In this document: one piece after another, positions 1 through 7,089 of the stretch
Numbering within the stretch: the stretch's first letter is position 1
How the letters are laid out: the number at the start of each line of letters is the position of its first letter
Source: Demequina zhanjiangensis
GTDB taxonomy: Bacteria > Actinomycetota > Actinomycetes > Actinomycetales > Demequinaceae
Direction of reading: 5' to 3'
Length of the DNA stretch: 64,000 bases
NCBI RefSeq assembly: GCF_030418315.1
Contig: NZ_JAUHPV010000006.1
Span: 62,001-126,000, forward strand
Translations under genes and position numbers: made by a program
The notes under the pieces: model-generated
Told to the model about the DNA's origin: nothing
Seen by the model: the letters and a program-made list of their open reading frames with translations, nothing else
Databases searched by the model: none

Positions 1-90
1 CCCGAGTGGTGCAAGGACACGTTGAGGCGAGTCCTTGAGGACCGACAGCCAACACCGCGTGATGCTTCCGAGGAGGCCGACCTGGCCTAG
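1..90 (+). CDS. C-terminal end of an unidentified protein (5' end outside window)
   Basis: Frame 1 is open from the window edge to a TAG at 88-90 and encodes the last 29 residues, a charged tail ending in EEADLA. The other two forward frames close within about 40 bases. The stop is followed three bases later by a strong hairpin, as expected for the end of a transcribed gene. Too little is present to name the protein. Confidence 0.55.
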   Translation, partial: PEWCKDTLRRVLEDRQPTPRDASEEADLA

Positions 91-92
91 CG

Positions 93-135
93 ATGACGAA
101 GGCGGGTCCTCGTGAGAGGGACCCGCCTTCGTCAT
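93..135. terminator. Bidirectional intrinsic terminator hairpin
   Basis: A perfect 17-bp inverted repeat (93-109 with 119-135) and a 9-nt loop lie between the gene entering from the left on the plus strand and valS arriving on the minus strand. It can serve both convergent genes. There is no long T-tract, which is common in high-GC actinobacteria. Confidence 0.8.
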
Positions 136-140
136 GTCGC

Positions 141-184
141 CGACAACCACGTACCCGGTTGCCGACAACCAGGTACCCGGTGGG
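141..184. repeat. Two tandem copies of a 22-bp unit
   Basis: Two adjacent 22-bp units (141-162 and 163-184) share the core CGACAACCA.GTACCCGGT and differ at one position over their first 19 bases. They lie between the terminator and the valS stop. A diverged single copy is at 44496-44517, so this may be a dispersed intergenic repeat. Confidence 0.5.
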
Positions 185-187
185 CTG

Positions 188-2935
188 TTAGTCCGCGAGG
201 ACCGCGTTCTCCGTGCGGACCACCGTGGTGTCCGCGATCTCATCAGGAGCGCCATCCTCCGGGCCCACGCCGTCCACGCCCGGCTCGAGCGCAGCGACCG
301 AGTCGACGATCTGCATCTCGCGGACCTTGCCCGCAGACATCAGGTCGGCCTTCGCCGCGCGCACCAGCTCGACCTGAGCCTCGGGGACCAGCACGTCGAC
401 GGACACGATCTCCGTACGCTGCGCCACCTTCGCCTCAGACTTCACCTTGCGCAGCGCCGACAGCGCGGCACCGGCGGCCGGCAGGACGCCCGCGTCAGCG
501 CCCTCGCCCGCAGCCGAGCTGAGGGGAGCGGACACCGGCCACGAGGCGTGGTGCACCGAGCCCTCGCGGAACCACGACCACACCTCCTCGGTCGCGAACG
601 GCAGCACCGGAGCGAACAGGCGCAGGAACGTCTCAAGCGAGAGCGTGAGCGCCGCACGCGCCGACCCCGCCTCGGGCGAGCATCCCGCCGACGCGTCGAT
701 CGCCTCGCCCGGAGCGGCACCGTCGTACGCGCGCATCTTCACGAGCTCGAGGTAGTCGTCGCAGAACGTCCAGAACAGGGTCTCTGCGACCTCGAGGGCC
801 TTGGTGTGGTCGTACTTCTCGTAGGCGGCGGTCGCCTGGTCCACGACGTCGGCCAGCGCGGCCAGCATCGCCTTGTCGAGCGGCTGGGTGACGGGCAGCG
901 CCATCACGTCGTTGGATACCGCGACGCCCTCCTCGAGCGAGGAGTTCGCGGCCGTCGCGATGCCGGTCGCGCCGAGCACGAACTTGGAGGCGTTGAGGAT
1001 CTTCATCGCGAGGCGACGACCGATCTTCATCTGGCCCTCGTCGAACGCCGCGTCGGTGCCCAGGCGGGCCGAGGCCGCCCAGTAGCGCACCGCGTCGGAG
1101 CCGTGCTGCTCGAGCAGGCCCATGGGGGTCACGACGTTGCCCTTGGACTTGGACATCTTCTTGCGGTCGGGGTCCAGGATCCATCCGGAGATCGCCGCGT
1201 GCTTCCACGGGAGCACGTCGCTCTCGAGGTGGGCGCGGACGACGGTGGAGAACAGCCAGGTGCGGATGATGTCCTGGCCCTGGGGGCGCAGGTCCATGGG
1301 GAAGACCTTGGCGAACAGCTCGGGGTCGTCGCGCCATCCGCCGACGATCTGCGGCGTGAGGGACGACGTGGCCCACGTGTCCATGACGTCCTTCTCGCCC
1401 ATGAAGCCGCCGGGCACGCCGCGCTGCGACTCGTCGTATCCGGGCGCGGCCTCGGACGTCGGGTCGACGGGCAGGGTGTCCTCGGCGGGGACGATCGGCT
1501 GGTCCCACACGGGGTTGCCCTCGGCGTCGAGCGGGTACCAGACGGGGATCGGCACGCCGAAGAAGCGCTGGCGCGAGATCAGCCAGTCGCCGGTGAGGCC
1601 GTTGACCCAGTTCTCGTAGCGCTTGCCCATGTGCGAGGGCACGAAGTTCAGCTCCTCGCCGCGCGCGATCAGCTCGCCACGGAGCTTCTCGTCCTTGCCG
1701 CCGTTGGCGATGTACCACTGGCGGGAGGTGACGATCTCGAGCGGCTTGTCGCCCTTCTCGAAGAACTTCACGGGGTGCGTGATCGGCTTGGGCTCGCCCT
1801 CCATGATCCCGGCCTCGGCGAGCATCTCGACGACGCGGGCCTGGGCGGAGAAGACGGTCTTGCCGGCGAGCTCGGCGTACGCGGCCTTGCCCTCGGGGGA
1901 GTCGATCGCGGCGGGCGGCTCCGCGAGGAAGCGGCCGTCCCAGCCGATGCATGCGCGGGTGGGGAGCTGGAGCTCGCGCCACCACACGACGTCGGTCACG
2001 TCGCCGAAGGTGCAGATCATCGCGATTCCGGAGCCCTTGTCGGGCTGGGCGAGGCGGTGGGGCACGACGGGCACCTCGACGCCGAACAGCGGCGTGCGGA
2101 CGTGCTTGCCGAACAGCGGCTGGTAGCGCTCGTCGTCGGGGTGGGCCACGAGGGCGACGCACGCGGGCAGGAGCTCGGGGCGCGTCGTCTCGATGTAGAC
2201 GGACTCGTAGGAGCCGGTGGCCTCCTCGAGGTCGGCCGCGGGCTCGAAGGCGAGACGGTGGTACGCGCCGGGGCGCTCGCGGTCCTCGAGCTCGGCCTGC
2301 GCGACGGCGGTGCGGAACGTCACGTCCCACAGCGTCGGCGCCTCCGACTGGTAGGCCTCTCCGCGTGCGAGCGAGCGCAGGAACGCCTGCTGCGCGACGG
2401 CGATGGAGGAGGGGGAGATGGTCTGGTAGGTGCGCGACCAGTCGACGGACAGGCCGAGGTGACGCCACAGCGCCTCGAACTGCTTCTCGTCCTCCTCGGT
2501 GAGGCGCTCGCAGAGCTCGACGAAGTTCTTGCGCGAGATCGGCACCTGGTCGGCGGCCTTGATGGACTTGCCCTCGCCGCCCACGTGCGGGGGCTCGAAG
2601 CCCTCCTGGTACGGAAGCGACGGGTCGCAGCGCACGCCGTAGTAGTTCTGGACGCGACGTTCGGTGGGGAGGCCGTTGTCGTCCCAGCCCATCGGGTAGA
2701 ACACCTCCATGCCGCGCATGCGCTGGAAGCGGGCGACGGTGTCGGTGTGCGTGTAGCTGAAGACGTGGCCCACGTGCAGCGACCCCGAGACGGTCGGGGG
2801 AGGGGTGTCGATCGAGTAGATCTGCTCGCGGGTCTTCGAGGAGTCGAAGCGGTACGTGCCGAGGGTCTCCCAGGCGGCGTTCCAGCGGTCCTCGAGCCCG
2901 TCGACGGTGGCCTTGTCAGGGATGCGCGACGTCAT
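188..2935 (-). CDS. valS: Valine--tRNA ligase
   Basis: Cytoplasmic class I aminoacyl-tRNA synthetase that charges tRNA-Val with valine, EC 6.1.1.9. The 915-aa product carries the class I HIGH signature as HVGH at residues 54-57 and KMSKS near residue 594. Between them is the long CP1 editing insertion typical of Val/Ile/Leu enzymes. An anticodon-binding domain follows. The C-terminus is rather short after the anticodon domain and shows no obvious coiled-coil arm. It starts with ATG at 2935 and ends with TAA at 188-190. The gene is monocistronic, converging on the terminator at 93-135. Very long open frames on the opposite strand are codon-bias shadows. Confidence 0.97.
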   Translation of the reverse strand: MTSRIPDKATVDGLEDRWNAAWETLGTYRFDSSKTREQIYSIDTPPPTVSGSLHVGHVFSYTHTDTVARFQRMRGMEVFYPMGWDDNGLPTERRVQNYYGVRCDPSLPYQEGFEPPHVGGEGKSIKAADQVPISRKNFVELCERLTEEDEKQFEALWRHLGLSVDWSRTYQTISPSSIAVAQQAFLRSLARGEAYQSEAPTLWDVTFRTAVAQAELEDRERPGAYHRLAFEPAADLEEATGSYESVYIETTRPELLPACVALVAHPDDERYQPLFGKHVRTPLFGVEVPVVPHRLAQPDKGSGIAMICTFGDVTDVVWWRELQLPTRACIGWDGRFLAEPPAAIDSPEGKAAYAELAGKTVFSAQARVVEMLAEAGIMEGEPKPITHPVKFFEKGDKPLEIVTSRQWYIANGGKDEKLRGELIARGEELNFVPSHMGKRYENWVNGLTGDWLISRQRFFGVPIPVWYPLDAEGNPVWDQPIVPAEDTLPVDPTSEAAPGYDESQRGVPGGFMGEKDVMDTWATSSLTPQIVGGWRDDPELFAKVFPMDLRPQGQDIIRTWLFSTVVRAHLESDVLPWKHAAISGWILDPDRKKMSKSKGNVVTPMGLLEQHGSDAVRYWAASARLGTDAAFDEGQMKIGRRLAMKILNASKFVLGATGIATAANSSLEEGVAVSNDVMALPVTQPLDKAMLAALADVVDQATAAYEKYDHTKALEVAETLFWTFCDDYLELVKMRAYDGAAPGEAIDASAGCSPEAGSARAALTLSLETFLRLFAPVLPFATEEVWSWFREGSVHHASWPVSAPLSSAAGEGADAGVLPAAGAALSALRKVKSEAKVAQRTEIVSVDVLVPEAQVELVRAAKADLMSAGKVREMQIVDSVAALEPGVDGVGPEDGAPDEIADTTVVRTENAVLAD

Positions 2936-3098
2936 GGGGGCATTCTTCCAGAACGGTGGGGGAGCAGGCGAACACGCCCGACGCCGGGTGCCGGTCTGTC
3001 GCGTGGTTCGGGCCGACGTGGGTGCGGCTGGGGGCGGAATGTCCGGTGCGTGAGGTTCCTCCTGGCTTTTCTCAGATGCGGGTTGCTAGTGTTCCGGC

Positions 3099-3515
3099 GT
3101 GACCGAAGCGAGGCTGCGTTCAGAGTTCCTGCGCGTGATGGAGGAGTTCGACGGCGACGCGGGCGACGGGCTCAAGCCGGGCCTCAAGGCGATGATCAGG
3201 TTGCGTTGCAGCCACATCAATGGCGACGCCTACTCGGTGCGGATGCATTCGGAGGAGCTCGCCTCGCTGGGGGCGCGCCCGGATCTGATCGCGGCGCTCG
3301 CTCGCCCGGTGAAGCTGATGCGCGAGGATCTGGTGACGCCGGCGCAGGCGGCGGTGCTGCGCTTCGCGGAGATCCTCACGGACTATCCGCGTGGTCTCGA
3401 GGTGGAGGCGCGCGCGGAGCTGCGGCGTCACTTCTCCGCGAAGGCGGTCGGCGCGATCATCGAGGTGGTCGCGGTGACGAATGCCTGGAACAGGGTGACC
3501 CGCGGCTCGGAGTAG
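3099..3515 (+). CDS. Carboxymuconolactone decarboxylase / AhpD-like protein lacking the Cys pair
   Basis: A 138-aa single-domain protein of the CMD/AhpD helical fold, recognised by the block MIRLRCSHINGDAYSVRMH (about residues 31-49). In typical family members this stretch reads ING-C-AY-C-x-x-H, with two cysteines forming a redox disulfide. Here they are Asp and Ser, the histidine is kept, and a lone Cys sits earlier (RCSH). The fold is clear, but peroxidase-type thiol chemistry is unlikely, so function is unknown. The start is a GTG at 3099 with no Shine-Dalgarno, a few bases behind a TTGCTAGTGT -10-like box, suggesting a leaderless mRNA. Confidence 0.75.
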   Translation: MTEARLRSEFLRVMEEFDGDAGDGLKPGLKAMIRLRCSHINGDAYSVRMHSEELASLGARPDLIAALARPVKLMREDLVTPAQAAVLRFAEILTDYPRGLEVEARAELRRHFSAKAVGAIIEVVAVTNAWNRVTRGSE

Positions 3516-3625
3516 CCGCGAGGCCGCACCACTTGTCCTCGGCGGGGCTCCTGCCAGCGACGACGCAGGAAACCGGCGTCCCGTTCGCCGCGCGCTCGCG
3601 GTGCATCCGGCGTAGCGTCTGACTC

Positions 3626-4021
3626 ATGGTGAGATTCATCCTGAATGCGGTCATCTACCTCGGTTCCGCTGCGCTCGGCCTGTTCGTCGCGTCGCTCGTG
3701 CTGGGGTCCGACTTCACGCTGCCTCCGGCGGCGCTTCTGCTGGCGACGGTGTTCTTCGCCGTGTTCCAGCTGATCCTGAGTCCGTTCATCTTCAAGATGA
3801 CGCACAAGTATGCGTCGGCGTTGACGGGTGGCGTGGGCCTGGTGTCCACGTGGGTGGCGCTTCTTCTCACCAGCATGTTCGTCGGCGATTTCGACATCTC
3901 TGGCGGCATCAGCACGTGGCTTGCGGCGATCGTGATCGTCTGGCTGGTCACGGCGATCGCCACGTGGGTCCTTCCCATGTTCCTTCTCAAGGAGGCGGTC
4001 GAGAACCGCAAGGACAAGTAG
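3626..4021 (+). CDS. Four-helix membrane protein, mycobacterial phage-holin superfamily IV type
   Basis: A 131-aa integral membrane protein with four predicted hydrophobic helices (about residues 3-27, 33-55, 65-88, 95-120) and a basic tail ending in ENRKDK. Size and helix pattern match the small actinobacterial proteins annotated as 4-TMS phage holin superfamily IV. Most of those are chromosomal and not lytic holins, so a holin role is not implied. The start ATG follows a GCGTAGCGT box by only a few bases, so the transcript is probably leaderless. No operon partner. Confidence 0.7.
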   Translation: MVRFILNAVIYLGSAALGLFVASLVLGSDFTLPPAALLLATVFFAVFQLILSPFIFKMTHKYASALTGGVGLVSTWVALLLTSMFVGDFDISGGISTWLAAIVIVWLVTAIATWVLPMFLLKEAVENRKDK

Positions 4022-4056
4022 CAGCCCAGTTCTGCGTCGGGCATGCCCCGGTGACC

Positions 4057-4079
4057 GACGCGCCCCTCGGTGGCGCGTC
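4057..4079. terminator. Possible terminator hairpin after the membrane-protein gene
   Basis: An 8-bp perfect stem (4057-4064 with 4072-4079) is flanked by an outer GGTGAC/GTCACC pair. It lies 35 bases after the stop of the membrane protein and before the sulfide-oxidoreductase control region. There is no T-run. Confidence 0.4.
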
Positions 4080-4103
4080 TCCCAGTGTCACCAGATCGGG
4101 ACG

Positions 4104-4119
4104 TAGGTCCTAGGACCTA
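4104..4119. promoter_or_regulatory. 16-bp perfect palindrome upstream of the sulfide oxidoreductase
   Basis: TAGGTCCTAGGACCTA is self-complementary and directly abuts the CsoR/CstR-like site. It is probably a second operator, or part of an extended regulatory region, for the gene starting at 4188. The binding protein is unknown. Confidence 0.45.
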
Positions 4120-4135
4120 TGCCCCAGGGGGTATA
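4118..4135. promoter_or_regulatory. CsoR/CstR-type operator
   Basis: TATGCCCCAGGGGGTATA has the layout of CsoR-family operators, with a C-run and a G-run flanked by TAT/ATA. It differs at only 2 of 18 positions from the site at 21929-21946. It lies about 50 bases upstream of the sulfide:quinone oxidoreductase start. CstR-type members sense persulfide, which would fit. No csoR/cstR gene is in this window, so regulation would be in trans. Confidence 0.6.
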
Positions 4136-4187
4136 TTTTCTTCGGAGCCGCAATGGCGCGGCCCGACAGCAGAAGAAGGTGATCCTC

Positions 4188-5735
4188 ATGGCCCGCGTGG
4201 TCGTCCTCGGTGCCGGTGTCTCCGGCCACACCGCCGCCCTCTATCTCCGCAAGCGCCTCCCGCGTGAGCACGAGGTGATGGTGGTCTCCCCGAACTCGAA
4301 CTACAACTGGATCCCGTCCAACATCTGGGTCGGCATCGGCAAGATGACCACCGACGACGTGGTGTTCCCCCTGGCGCCCATCTACGACAAGAAGGGCATC
4401 ACCTTCGTGCAGGCCAAGGGCGTCGCCCTGTGGCCCGAAGGCGACGCGCACGTCGAGGACGGGTCCGACGGTGCCACCGCCTACGGCACCGTGGCCGACG
4501 CGTCGGGCGCCAAGGCGAGCGTCACCGGTGAACTGGGACTCGCGACGCCCGCCGTGGACGTCGAGCACACCGGCCCCGGCCGCGCAGGCGAGGTGGAGCG
4601 CATCCGCTACGACTACGTCGTCAACGCCACCGGACCCAAGCTCAACTTCGGTGCGACCGAGGGCCTCGGGCCCGACGCCGGCTACACGGTCTCCGTCTGC
4701 ACGCCGAGCCACGCCACCCAGGCGCACAGCGAGCTCGACCAGCTGATCGCCGCCGCCAAGAAGGGCGAGAAGAAGAAGGTCGTCATCGGCGTCGGGCACG
4801 GCACCTGCACATGCGAGGGCGCCGCGTTCGAGTACACGTTCAACGTGGAGCACCAGCTCCGCGAGGCGGGCGTGCGCGACAACGTCGAGCTCACCTACCT
4901 GACCAACGAGAACGAGCTGGGCGACTTCGGCGTGGGCGGCATGCAGTTCGAGCAGAACGGCTTCCGCACCACCAGCCAGCTGTGGACCGAGTCGCTCTAC
5001 CGCGAGCGCGGCGTGAAGGCCGTCACCGGGGCGGCGGTCACCAAGATCGAGCCCGGGGTCATCCACTACGACCAGCTCGACGGGTCCCACAACGAGATGC
5101 AGTACGACTTCGCGATGCTGCTGCCCCCGTTCAAGGGCAACGACTGGAAGGCGTACGACGCGACGGGCGCCGACATCACCGGCACCATCTTCGCGCCGTC
5201 GGGCTTCATGAAGGTCGACGCCGACTACACGCCCAAGAAGTACGAGGAGTGGACGGCCAAGGACTGGCCGCGCACCTATCAGAACCCCACGTACTCGAAC
5301 ATGTTCGCCGTGGGCATCGCGTTCGCCCCGCCGCACCAGATCTCGCAGCCGCGTGCCACGCCCGACGGCGTCGCCGTGGCCCCGAGCCCGCCCCGCACCG
5401 GCATGCCCTCGGGCACCATGGGCAAGGTCGTGGCGTTCACGATCGCGGACATGATCACCAAGGGCGCGACCGAGCCCACGCACTCCGCGTCGATGTCCGA
5501 GATGGCGGCCGCATGCGTCGCCTCTGCGGGCACCGGCCTCAAGACCGGCACGGCGGCAGCGATGACCATGAGCCCCGTCGTCCCCGACTGGGAGAAGTAC
5601 CCCGAGACCGGCCGCAACCTCAAGGAGACGTTCGGCGAGATCGGCCTCGCGGGCCACTGGGTCAAGCGCATGCTGCACACCCTGTTCATCTACAAGGCCA
5701 AGGTGAAGCCGGGCTGGACCTGGATCCCGGAGTAA
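4188..5735 (+). CDS. sqr: Sulfide:quinone oxidoreductase-like FAD flavoprotein
   Basis: A 515-aa FAD-dependent oxidoreductase of the sulfide:quinone oxidoreductase/NDH-2 superfamily. It would oxidise sulfide to sulfane sulfur at the membrane and pass electrons to quinone. The N-terminal dinucleotide-binding motif is VVVLGAGVSGHTAALYL, and the second conserved block is YDYVVNATGPKLNF. Cysteines occur in VCTPSHA, in the CTC of GHGTCTCEG, and in MAAACV, so redox cysteines are plausible. Unusual is an acidic, Gly/Ala-rich segment of about 45 residues (nt 4437-4600) between the first Rossmann half and YDYVVNATGP. The ATG at 4188 is chosen for the AGAAGGTG ribosome site; in-frame codons upstream overlap the operator. 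It forms an operon with the small gene 12 bases downstream. Confidence 0.85.
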   Translation: MARVVVLGAGVSGHTAALYLRKRLPREHEVMVVSPNSNYNWIPSNIWVGIGKMTTDDVVFPLAPIYDKKGITFVQAKGVALWPEGDAHVEDGSDGATAYGTVADASGAKASVTGELGLATPAVDVEHTGPGRAGEVERIRYDYVVNATGPKLNFGATEGLGPDAGYTVSVCTPSHATQAHSELDQLIAAAKKGEKKKVVIGVGHGTCTCEGAAFEYTFNVEHQLREAGVRDNVELTYLTNENELGDFGVGGMQFEQNGFRTTSQLWTESLYRERGVKAVTGAAVTKIEPGVIHYDQLDGSHNEMQYDFAMLLPPFKGNDWKAYDATGADITGTIFAPSGFMKVDADYTPKKYEEWTAKDWPRTYQNPTYSNMFAVGIAFAPPHQISQPRATPDGVAVAPSPPRTGMPSGTMGKVVAFTIADMITKGATEPTHSASMSEMAAACVASAGTGLKTGTAAAMTMSPVVPDWEKYPETGRNLKETFGEIGLAGHWVKRMLHTLFIYKAKVKPGWTWIPE

Positions 5736-5747
5736 GGAGGACTCGAC

Positions 5748-5891
5748 ATGGACACGACCAACGAGAGGATCGCGGCCGCGCCGCTGCCCACCTCGGGCGA
5801 GCTCAAGCGCCGCCACAACCCGTTCCTGCAGTTCGCGCGCTTCATGCGCATCAACTGGACGATGTGGAGGCTTGCGCGCAAGCACCACTGA
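5748..5891 (+). CDS. 47-aa basic amphipathic protein co-transcribed with sulfide oxidoreductase
   Basis: A small reading frame preceded by an excellent ribosome site (TAAGGAGG, overlapping the upstream stop) and starting 12 bases after it. The product is 47 residues: a polar N-terminus, then a basic/aromatic half with RRHNPFLQFARF and WTMWRLARKHH that could form a membrane-associated amphipathic helix. A role as membrane anchor or accessory subunit of the oxidoreductase is inferred from context only. No family is recognised. Confidence 0.7.
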   Translation: MDTTNERIAAAPLPTSGELKRRHNPFLQFARFMRINWTMWRLARKHH

Positions 5892-5906
5892 TCGCCGGAT
5901 CTCCGA

Positions 5907-5998
5907 CAGTACGAACCATTCTCACCGGGACACGCCGACGTGTGGCCCGGGGGTCGGCGCCTCGCCCGGGGTGTCGGCCCTGAGGATGGTTCGTACTG
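5907..5998. repeat. 13-bp inverted repeat with GC-rich centre (terminator or mini-element)
   Basis: CAGTACGAACCAT at 5907-5919 is exactly complementary to ATGGTTCGTACTG at 5986-5998, and partial pairing continues inward to about 28 bp per arm. It lies between two convergent genes, so it may act as a two-way terminator. The long spacer would also fit a small inverted-repeat element. Confidence 0.55.
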
Positions 5999-6060
5999 CT
6001 GTGCGGGGCCGACGGTGTGGCGGGGCCGACGTGCGGGCCGGGCCCACGACGCCGGAAGCG

Positions 6061-6885
6061 TCAGGCGTGCAGGACCTGCACCCCTGCGGCGGAGAGCGCC
6101 GCGGCGAAGTCCTCCGGGGGAGCGGTCTCGGTGATGACGTAGTCCACCTCGTCGAGCGACGCGAAGTGCGCGAAGAGCTTGCGGTGGAACTTGGTGGAGT
6201 CGATGAGGATGGCCACCTTGTCGGCGTGGTCCATCATGTCGCGCATCACCTCGGCCTCGGCGATGTTGGAGGTGCAGAAGCCGCCCTCGAGCGTGGCGCC
6301 GCCGACGGCGATGAGGGCGAGGTCGGCGTGGACCTCGACCTCGCGGTCGCCTGAGCCGCTGAACGCGACCTTGCACACGGTGGCCTGCGAGCTCTCCCGC
6401 ACCATGCCGCCGAAGACGTAGAGGTTGCGGTAGCTCTGCGGGTTGAGCTCACCGGACAGCAGCAGGTTGTTGGTGGCGATCGTGAGGTCGTGGTGCTCGC
6501 GCAGGCTGCGGGCGACCGCGAGCGTGGTGGTGCCGCCGTTGATGAGCACGGAGGAGCCGTCCTCGACGATCTGTGCCGTGAGCCGGCCGATGGTCTCCTT
6601 GGCGGCGGTCTGGACGCGCTTGCGGATGTCGAGGCCGGACTCCGGCTTGGGGAGCGCGTCGGGGCTGACGGCGCCTCCGTGGGTGCGGATGAGCACGCCG
6701 TCGGCGTCGAGCGCGTCGAGGTCGCGACGGATGGTGTCGACGGACACCTCGAACCGTTCGGCGAGCTCGGCGACCGTCACCTGGCCCGCTTCGGCCACGG
6801 CGGCCGCGAGTCGCGCCTTGCGGCCGGCCGGAAGGCGTCGTTTGAGCTCGTCGTTGCGGGTTGACCCCGTTGTCACCTGTGTCAC
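6061..6885 (-). CDS. DeoR-family transcriptional regulator of the adjacent sugar operon
   Basis: Sugar-phosphate-responsive repressor of the DeoR/GlpR family, about 274 aa from the chosen start. The N-terminal winged helix-turn-helix has the family signature VTVAELAERFEVSVDTIRRDLDAL. The C-terminal DeoRC sensor domain shows the NGGTTT phosphate-binding loop and IAVGGATLEGGFCTSNIAEAEVMR. It is divergent from the ABC transporter operon, and TGCA inverted repeats lie between them. The start is ambiguous. A TTG at 6912 is possible, but GTG at 6885 lies directly behind a GCTAGAAAT -10-like box, fitting a leaderless start; GTG at 6876 also exists. The ligand is probably a sugar phosphate made by the operon's kinase, which is inference. 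Confidence 0.88.
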   Translation of the reverse strand: MTQVTTGSTRNDELKRRLPAGRKARLAAAVAEAGQVTVAELAERFEVSVDTIRRDLDALDADGVLIRTHGGAVSPDALPKPESGLDIRKRVQTAAKETIGRLTAQIVEDGSSVLINGGTTTLAVARSLREHHDLTIATNNLLLSGELNPQSYRNLYVFGGMVRESSQATVCKVAFSGSGDREVEVHADLALIAVGGATLEGGFCTSNIAEAEVMRDMMDHADKVAILIDSTKFHRKLFAHFASLDEVDYVITETAPPEDFAAALSAAGVQVLHA

Positions 6886-6904
6886 GCCCCCATTTCTAGC
6901 ATGA

Positions 6905-6922
6905 AACTGCAAGAAGATGCAG
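6905..6922. promoter_or_regulatory. Inverted repeat, likely DeoR autoregulatory operator
   Basis: ACTGCA-AGAAGA-TGCAGT is a 6-bp perfect inverted repeat just upstream of the DeoR gene. Its TGCA half-sites match those over the ABC-operon promoter. Confidence 0.45.
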
Positions 6923-6993
6923 TGTGAGCGGTCTCAGCGGGCAATCGAAACGTTGCGATGCCGTTGTCATGCTTGATAAAGCCGAAGTTTGGG

Positions 6994-7026
6994 TTGACAG
7001 TCGCAAAAAACATGCACTAGCGTGCA
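6994..7026 (+). promoter_or_regulatory. Promoter of the sugar ABC operon with overlapping operator
   Basis: TTGACA at 6994-6999 and TAGCGT at 7018-7023 are separated by 18 bases, a good sigma-70-type promoter. The -10 is embedded in TGCAC-TAGC-GTGCA (7013-7026), an inverted repeat sharing TGCA half-sites with 6905-6922. A repressor bound there would block RNA polymerase. DeoR as that repressor is inferred from its divergent position. Confidence 0.6.
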
Positions 7027-7089
7027 GGAAGCCGCATAAGAGCGCATCCAGGCGCAGGGAAAGCGGCATGACTCGAAGGAGAGTTACAG

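Noticed and set aside
134..3622. Very long open frame on the plus strand across valS
   Set aside because: Arg/Gly/Leu-rich low-information protein, antisense to a clear synthetase; an effect of high GC at third codon positions.
3626..4021. Prophage lysis gene (holin)
   Set aside because: Holin-like fold only; no endolysin or other phage genes around.
4110..5888. Long minus-strand open frame opposite the sulfide oxidoreductase
   Set aside because: Composition is typical of antisense GC bias and it covers the control region; no family features.
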